DNA of 64,000 nt, taken from contig WTPW01000025.1 of NCBI GenBank assembly GCA_009809945.1, positions 821,308 to 885,307 of the forward strand. The letters run 5' to 3'. Positions 57,496-64,000 of this stretch are shown one piece after another. How positions within the stretch are numbered: the first letter of the stretch is position 1; each line of letters opens with the position of its first letter. This DNA comes from Gigaspora margarita. Lineage: Eukaryota > Glomeromycota > Glomeromycetes > Diversisporales > Gigasporaceae. The notes below the pieces were generated by a model that had not been told where the DNA came from, did no database searches, and saw only the letters and a program-made list of their open reading frames with translations. The position numbers and the translations under genes are program-made.

Positions 57496-58057
57496 TAACA
57501 GATCTGAAATCAGTGGGTCTGTCAAAGGATCAGGATTAGCTTTGTATAGCCAAAATTTAGGTTATGTTGGGGCAAAAAAGGTATGTTAGATTTGGCTAAG
57601 TGGTTGGGCAAAGTTTTGAGATAGTGTATACAAAATAGGCATAGCAACTCAATGAATGTATAAGTTAATTATGTATTAAAAATATGTAATGGTATTATTT
57701 TAATAAAGACAAGTTTTATTCATATATATATATGTGGTTTATTATATGTGAGTTATTAAGCAAAATGGGAATTGAATATCATTCCCAAAGGGCCAGATGG
57801 CCTTTATTTATAATTATTAAAAATCTATTTGTACATGTCAGGATTATAGGTATTTTTAATATCCTTTATAAACCCAATATCTGCCATATATCTTATATAC
57901 TTAATATTATTATGATCCTTAATATCATTGATATCACCCATATCTAAGGTATCCAGGGATTTACCAGATCTAGGAAATCTGGTCAGTTTACCCTAATTAG
58001 AATCAGCTGAGATCATATGTCACATGCCTGCTACCAGGTCATGTTTTGGGGCTCACA
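57496..58057 (-). repeat. Gypsy-2 5' LTR (uninterrupted)
   Basis: 562 bp; minus-strand start TGTGAGCCCC, end CTGATTTCAGATCTGTTA (an expected terminal CA has become TA). Matches the fragments of the 3' LTR. It holds the empty site of the hAT MITE at 57622-57629 and lacks the 17334-17617 MITE, the 1.2-kb segment and the Ginger insertion. Confidence 0.8.
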
Positions 58058-59887
58058 CCGTATTTACTAATATCTATTAAATAACAAGTATGTATTCCTT
58101 TTTCTATATAGTATTTCCAAACAAAAACACCTATTACTGTAAGCATAACCAAATCATCATTATTTAGAAATTTACACATTTCTACAAATTGGGTTTCAGA
58201 TTTATAATAATAAGGATAAATATCAATACTACATAATTTCCTTTCTTCAAAATAATAAGATTCAGTTTTAAGAGATTTTGCTTAAGAATACCACATTTTT
58301 TATCACATTGAAAAGTCCATTTAACAAGATATTTTTCAAATACTATATTACTAGTGTCTCTTCTTGTGGTGGCATTTTTAAATATTTTAAAATATTTTTC
58401 TATTTGAAGATATAAAGAAATTATTAAAATCTTTTAATGTCTCTCTTAATACAAGATTCATTTTCTTCATCATGTATTAGTTTTTTAATTATTAGATTTT
58501 CACCAATAAAGCCTATAATTTTGTTAGATTTTATAATGCATGGATACTGAAATTGGTTCTGTTGATCTGAATACATAAAAAGCTTAGTAGCATCTACAGA
58601 TTCAGTATTTGTAAATGGATCCTTTAATTCATAAATATTTGAATTTTCTTTTTGATTTTGAGACATTATAAGAAGACATGCACAAATTTTGGATGCAATT
58701 AAATAAAATGCATTTATAACAATTTCCTTATCATATTTATCTTAAACAATAATATGTATTAGTTATTAAAACTCAATAACATATGTACTCATATTTTACT
58801 AAAAACTTACAGGTTGCAAACTTAATTCAATTTTTGGCTAAATAGACAGTTAAACATGGAAAAGAATTTCTTATAGATGTATATTTTGTTCCATGCACAA
58901 TAATAATAACTCATCCTCATCAGCACTAAATTTTATATCTTTAGAATCATAACCTGGATCAAATAAAAAATATGCCTCAAATGCCAAAGTTTTAATATCC
59001 CATTTTGTAATAATTCCTAAATTATTATCATGTATAAGTATTTTTCCTTTAGGTGCTATAAAAATATTTGTATTTGCCAGGCACTGTTCTCTATTTGCAA
59101 AATTAAAAATTCCTAAGCGCAATATATATATATGCAGGTAATATTATTAGCAAAAAAAATAAGTGTTTTTGTTCCTTGACGTACATATATGTGGTGTTAC
59201 GTATTAAAACAGGCCTTCAATTATAAATGGAAGTTGATTTGCATAATAAAAAATCAAGATAATTGTAAAAGAAAAATTCACGAGGCTGCGTAATGCCAAC
59301 ACATCACGAGATTACCCAATATAGCCAATCAAAATCGTGAAATTAATTAATCCTGGATCAGTCTGATCTGAAAATCAAAACAGATGAGTAAACTCAATTA
59401 TCTCAAAATAAATATATGCAAAAAGGCTATTTTAATACGTAACACCTTATATTAATATATGCAGCAATAACTTCACTAATTATTTTTATGATTCCTTTAT
59501 TTTTCCTATTGACATAGTGACTAAAAAAAAAAAAAAAGCTTACCAATTTTTGGTCTTTCATCATTGTTTCTGAAAATTAGCATCGAAACAAGTTTATTGC
59601 CAGAAACAGCAAAAAATTTGAATATCCATATTCATCAAAGTAATTATATTCTCATGTATAAATAATTCAGGGCATTTGTCGTAATCAACATGATTATGTA
59701 AAATCGTACATTCATGTTTCAATTCCTGCAAATTATCAATAATATTCCAGCCAACTACAGATCTATCCTCACTGCTCCATGTAGCAACATATTTCATATT
59801 AGGTGAACTTACTATCTTTGTTACCGGTTTACCATTATGTGGGATAAAATTTTCTGTAATTTGAATATGTTGTTCTGAAGGCTCCAT
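58058..59887 (-). pseudogene. WD40-like host gene, decayed and truncated by the Gypsy-2 LTR
   Basis: ATG at 59887 (MEPSEQHIQITENFIPHNGK) begins a beta-propeller-like domain (SPNMKYVATWSSEDRSVVGW). A 1-nt shift lies near 59605. Intron 1 is 59113-59543, intron 2 is 58741-58810 (GTAAGT donors). Exon 2 (from 59112) reads GIFNFANREQ and IITKWDIKTLAFEAYFLFD; exon 3 reads KLFMYSDQQNQFQYPCIIKS then KIIGFIGENLIIKKL, and after shifts FLNNDDLVMLTVIGVFVWKY near 58150-58090. The reading ends at 58058, exactly at the LTR. It resembles a large paralogous family in Rhizophagus with N-terminal WD40-like repeats, some with ion-transport domains; that identification is from memory of the pattern. Confidence 0.6.
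59193..59446. mobile_element. 254-bp MITE inside intron 1 of the WD40-like gene
   Basis: Inverted ends GGTGTTACGTATTAAAA(C/T)AG at 59193 and complement ending at 59446. Flanks are AT-rich and a TSD is not certain. Removing it would leave an intron of about 177 bp. Confidence 0.8.
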
Positions 59888-61700
59888 TTTTTATCACTAC
59901 ACAATTTTAGTACTGTATTAACAATGAAGTCAATTAAACTAAATTTATATTTTTTTTTAACGATAAGCTATGCTTAGATATAAGTAAAATTGTGATAAAT
60001 TTAATCAGTATTGTCACGGAAATTTTAAATATTTTAATTTTAGGATTTAGGGATTTGTTTTGATAATAAAAGTCGCAAGTGGATTTTGGCAGAGTTTATA
60101 TTTTTAAATCAAGATACTAATTTCAACTTCAGCCGAGACAATTATTTTGCGAGCTTAGGGATTTTTTTGATAATAAAAGGCACAAGTGAATCTGGCAGGG
60201 TTTATATTTTTTAATCAAGATCATACCTAATTTCAACTTCAGTAGCGACCAGCGGGCTTTTTATTTATTGGCTTTTAAAATTATAGTAAATATATATGTG
60301 ATTTATGATTTAAAATCATTAACGTATAAAGTCAGAATTTATTGTATCTGATCCATCTATTCATACTGACAATAACCTTGTACTATTTTTATCTAATTAA
60401 TTAACTTTAGCATACAATAAATAAGATTTTCAAACCTGACAAAATGATCGTGATAGTCATAGAAGTGGTATATTATTAGAGATCAGTTTTTGGTGCTCCA
60501 TTGGAAATTTTTATTATAACTAGGAACATGATCATATATTATATATAATAAATATGTTAAAAATAGTGGATCTATTCGTTTTATTCTTATTTTTTATTTT
60601 GCAAAGAAATCTTGAGCTTTTCTGTCATTAGATGTTTTCATCTTGATTTTAATGCACCAACTTTGGCAGCATTAGTTAAAGCGTAAATTTGTCATTGAAA
60701 TGATCATACTGTGATCCATACAGCCATACAGTATGACCTTTTCGCTTACCAAATCAAATTTTTATTGGTTACACATTCAATAAATATATTGCTATATAAT
60801 GTGGCTTAACATGAAATTGACTGGTAGTATTTGTTTAGGTGTTATGTATCCAAAGTTGCGCTGCCACTAGATGTAAATGTTGTAGGTGGGAATGGAATTT
60901 AAGTGGATTCGGAATTTATTGTCCGTAAGGACACTCACGGGTAGAGCAATAGTACACCCGATGTCCGGGTGTTAACAAATTCTGAATCCTGATTGGCTAG
61001 ATCAGGTATAACATAAAAAAAAACAATCAAAACAATAGAAAACTGATGGTTATTGGCTAGATCAGATGTAATATAAAAAAATAGATTTTATATTTGTCCT
61101 TCGGACTTTAAATGGTTCCCATTTTCCTAGTATATAAAACCATTCTCATCTACGAAATATGTACTGTATTTGTATAAACAGTTTAAATTAACCAGCTAAG
61201 CAGGATTACATCACAACTTACATTTCGAATCATTTTGTAATTTTTATAGTTCAAAGGCAAAATTTTGAATTGCGAATGATTTTTGGATTTTTGTTTAGTT
61301 TTTTTTTTTTTTTACGTTTTTTTTACGTTACCAGTTACAGTACACCTGATCTCGAAATTTGATTGGCTAGTGAAAGTTTTTAAACTGGTATTTTAATAAT
61401 ATTTATTCAGAACATATGTTCTGTTTTACTTATACTTATATGTGGAATTTAAATTTATGATGATTTTAAGATTTGTCCCAAAATGATAATATTGAAAAAA
61501 ATTGAATAATTAATTAACCATAGAGAATTTTTCAATTAATCAAATCAATTTTTATCGTTAGAATCGTTTTACATAAATTTGTACATATACACTAGCACAA
61601 CAGGTGGCGCGTAAGCGCCACCCTCTTATTGTGGTGGCATATAGTATAAATTGAAATTATCACAATGTTAATGTAAAAAATCATGTATATATCATGCGTT
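59888..61700. other. Non-coding AT-rich region
   Basis: Contains a direct repeat of about 110 bp (60048-60135 and 60157-60243, AGGGATTT(G/T)TTTTGATAATAA), a small inverted TCATACTGT/ACAGTATGA at 60703-60738, a paired ATTGGCTAGATCAG motif (60993 and 61052), and the hairpin at 61603-61622. No gene found. Confidence 0.5.
61603..61622. repeat. Perfect GC-rich hairpin
   Basis: GGTGGCGC GTAA GCGCCACC: 8-bp stem, 4-base loop, strikingly GC-rich against the surroundings, followed by a partial TGGTGGC echo at 61632. Confidence 0.8.
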
Positions 61701-62295
61701 AATATAATAAATAAATTATTACAAAACTTACCACTATCCTGGTGACACACATTATGTAGTTAAGGTTGTGTTAGTTTATATTGGAATTAGCATGAACTCT
61801 ATCATATACTATAGTAAAAAATACTGTTATAGAACTTATTATTCTGCTAACACACAGAATTGGTTAAAGTTAGATTTGTATCGAAATACTCATGATTCTA
61901 TTTTGAGTTACTATAAAAAATTCCGGTAAGTACGGAACTTATGTGGTTGAGTTGCATTGTGCATTACTATAAGAAATTCTGTTACAGAACGACTTAAAAT
62001 TCTGGTGACACACAGTACATATGTAGCTGGTTTTTATTGAAATTATTGCAATTTCTACGAAAAAATTTTGTTATATAACATATTTATTCTGTTGACATAT
62101 AGTAAAGTAGAGTTAGGTATTATGGTACACTTAAGAATTGCTAAAAGTAAAAATTTTCATAAAAAGCATATTTATTCACAATATTATCAAAACAACATAA
62201 CATTCGACTTACTATCTAGTAATAAAAAAAATCTAGACTTTAAAAAAAAATGAAATTCTAAGCTTTCAAAAATCGTTGAAAAACTGGTATGCTTT

Positions 62296-62584
62296 GTGAG
62301 GTTGAGGGTATTATGGTATAATATGCATATCGATATTCAATATTGTATTATTTTTATATTTTACTTTACTGATGAAATTACCCAAATAGGAAAAAGGAAA
62401 AAAGTGTATCAACTGCAACATGAAGTCTAATCCTCTCTTAATTTTTAAATGGAATTGAATCATTTGATTTGTTTCAGCAAAATGAACCGAATAATACTAA
62501 ACTTATTCAATTCTGATCAGTGGAGATATTGAAAAAAATGTAAGTATAACAATGATACCCCATACCATAATACCCGACTCCACC
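62296..62584. mobile_element. Foldback element inserted in the tandem array
   Basis: Inverted ends share GGGTATTATGGTAT (14 bp perfect) plus weaker outer similarity. Interior non-coding. TSD not resolved because the surrounding repeats are diverged. Confidence 0.65.
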
Positions 62585-63173
62585 CTATGTAGTTAAGGCT
62601 GAGTTAAATTTACCATAAGTTACTATAAAAAAATTCTATTACAGAACCGTATGGACAATATTTGGTTAATTTGCATTGAAATAATATATTCTTATAATAA
62701 GGCACTATAAAAAATTCTGTTACAAAGCTTGCTATTCCAGTGACACACAATATTTGGTTGAATTAGTTTGCATTGTAAAATTAATATAAAAAATACAGAA
62801 CTCACCTGTTATTTTGGTGACAAAATATGTAGTTTAAGTTGAGTTTGTTTCATTCAAATTATTGTGATTTCTATCAAGAGTTATTGTAAAAAATTTTGTT
62901 ACAGAACTTACTCACTATCTGGTTACGCACAGTATATGAATAATATTGACTTATTTTGCATTGTAAGTTACTGTAAAAATTTTGTTACAGAACTTACTCT
63001 TGCTATCCAGATAACACACTTTATCGTGCAAACACATATGATCATAGATTTTTTCTTCTTGTTATTTTTTGTATGTTAATTACATAAACAAAACAATATT
63101 GAATTAAACCTCAGTTAGCCAATAATGACTTTTAAAGCATGAATATAATTACACAGTAACATCAATATTGGAT

Positions 63174-63303
63174 ATGCGATGATAAATATCATAAAATTTG
63201 TTCTGTCAGAATAAATGATTGGCTAAAATGTGCCATTGTGTGATACACATCTGCCAATCATTTGCTCTAACAAAACAAATTTTCATGATATTTATCATCG
63301 CAT
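63174..63303. mobile_element. 130-bp palindromic MITE with about 50-bp arms
   Basis: The arms ATGCGATGATAAATATCAT ... AATGATTGGC are inverted with few mismatches, leaving only about 30 bp in the middle. It interrupts the tandem array. TSD unclear. Confidence 0.82.
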
Positions 63304-64000
63304 GACCAAAATATTATAAGTGTTTGGTTGAGGTATTTTGTATTTTAAGTTACTGTAAAAATTTGGTATAGAACTTACTTGATTTCAATAACACACAGAG
63401 TACAATTAAGGTTGAGTTAGTTTGCATTGAAATTATTATGAATTATATTATTAGTTAATATAAAAAATTCTGTTACAGAACTTGCTATTTCAGTATGTGG
63501 TTAAAGTTGAGTTAGTTTGCTTTACAATTATCATGATTTCTATCATAGTTACTGTAAAAATTATATTATTAAATTACCATTATGGTGATACAGTATGTAA
63601 GTTAGTTGCATAATATTACAGAATTATTCATTATTTCAATAGCATATAGAATATTGTTAAGAGAGTTAGTTTACATGGAATTATCATTTTATCTTGAGTT
63701 AATATAAAAAATTCTGTTATAGAACTTGTTGGCTACTCTGGTAAGGCATTGTATGTGATTAAGAAGTGTTAGTTTGTATTTGAATTATTGTAAATTTTGT
63801 TATAGCCTTACTCACCATTTCAATTATTCACAATATGTGATTATAATTTGTATTGGAATAAATGTGATTCTATTGTGGATTATTGAAAAAATCTTGATAC
63901 AAAACTTATTCACCACTCCAGTAACACACAGTATATGGTTTAGTGGTTGTTGCTTAATTTTCCAAAAGCTATTTACCCACCAACTCATTTCTCTATCACC

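Larger units (their letters stand above)
12145..58057 (-). mobile_element. Gypsy-2: Ty3/gypsy element expanded to about 46 kb by nested insertions
   Basis: On the minus strand the order is 5' LTR (58057-57496), gag (57481-56766), gag/protease (44646-43221), RT/RNase H (26358-24852), integrase (21337-18516), polypurine tract (17698-17685) and 3' LTR (17684-12145). Where the element is interrupted, coding resumes at the far side of the insert. The internal order and matching LTRs support a single original insertion. The bases flanking the two outer ends (12140-12144 and 58058-58062) do not form an obvious TSD. All reading frames are broken. Confidence 0.82.
61730..63960. repeat. Diverged tandem repeat array reaching the right edge
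   Basis: Roughly fifteen or more units of about 80-115 bp. The core reads GACACACAGTATGTAG, then TTGAGTTAGTTTGCATTG, ATTATCATGATTTCTATC, GTTACTGTAAAAAATT and CTGTTACAGAACTTACTC. Units vary by indels and are interrupted by foldback elements at 62296-62584 and 63174-63303. No conserved reading frame. Confidence 0.75.

Noticed and set aside
1646-58057. Repeat-induced point mutation (RIP) as cause of the many TGA/TAG stops
   Set aside because: Some changes are G-to-A or C-to-T, but contexts are mixed (CpG, CpC and CpA) and indels are common; dinucleotide statistics would be needed.
1-64000. CRISPR arrays, rRNA, bacterial operons
   Set aside because: No evenly spaced short repeats with unique spacers, no rRNA-like conserved blocks, and introns plus eukaryotic transposons throughout.

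Overview
The window is strongly AT-rich eukaryotic DNA with short GT-AG introns and very dense, decayed, nested transposable elements. The element families (Ty3/gypsy, DUF3504/Crypton-like recombinase, Ginger-type integrase transposon, TNP2/CACTA, hAT with BED finger, a LINE with endonuclease-RT-RNase H, tRNA-derived SINEs) and one fragment of a WD40-like family suggest an arbuscular mycorrhizal fungus (Glomeromycotina, Rhizophagus-like). That assignment is inference from family resemblance; no search was possible. I see no rRNA, no functional tRNA gene, no CRISPR and no intact host gene.

Layout. 1-1145: dead DUF3504/Crypton-like tyrosine recombinase (minus). 1646-8347: decayed Ty3/gypsy element (Gypsy-1, plus): gag, protease, RT, RNase H, integrase, 3' LTR, with a 181-bp TIR element cut cleanly into the RT. 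8348-12144: mostly non-coding, with one broken secreted-protein gene and foldback repeats. 12145-58057: a second gypsy element (Gypsy-2, minus) opened out to about 46 kb by later insertions. Read from the right: 5' LTR 57496-58057; gag start; CACTA-type element 44650-56762; rest of gag and protease; a TA-flanked TIR element 26361-43218 that itself holds a LINE, which in turn holds a SINE, two hAT-type elements and a segmental duplication; RT/RNase H; another TA-flanked TIR element 21340-24849 holding a 1.7-kb hAT-type element; a SINE; integrase with a Tc1/mariner-like MITE; and a 3' LTR (12145-17684) broken by a hAT MITE, a repeat-rich MITE and a Ginger transposon. 58058-59887: a WD40-like host gene, decayed and cut off at the Gypsy-2 LTR. 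59888-64000: non-coding, ending in a diverged tandem repeat array that runs off the right edge.

Many insertions can be placed to the base because target-site duplications or rejoined reading frames survive, so the order of events can be read. Every protein-coding unit carries stops, frameshifts or lost catalytic residues, although several catalytic motifs (YLDD, DDE, YMDD, DEDD) are still legible.
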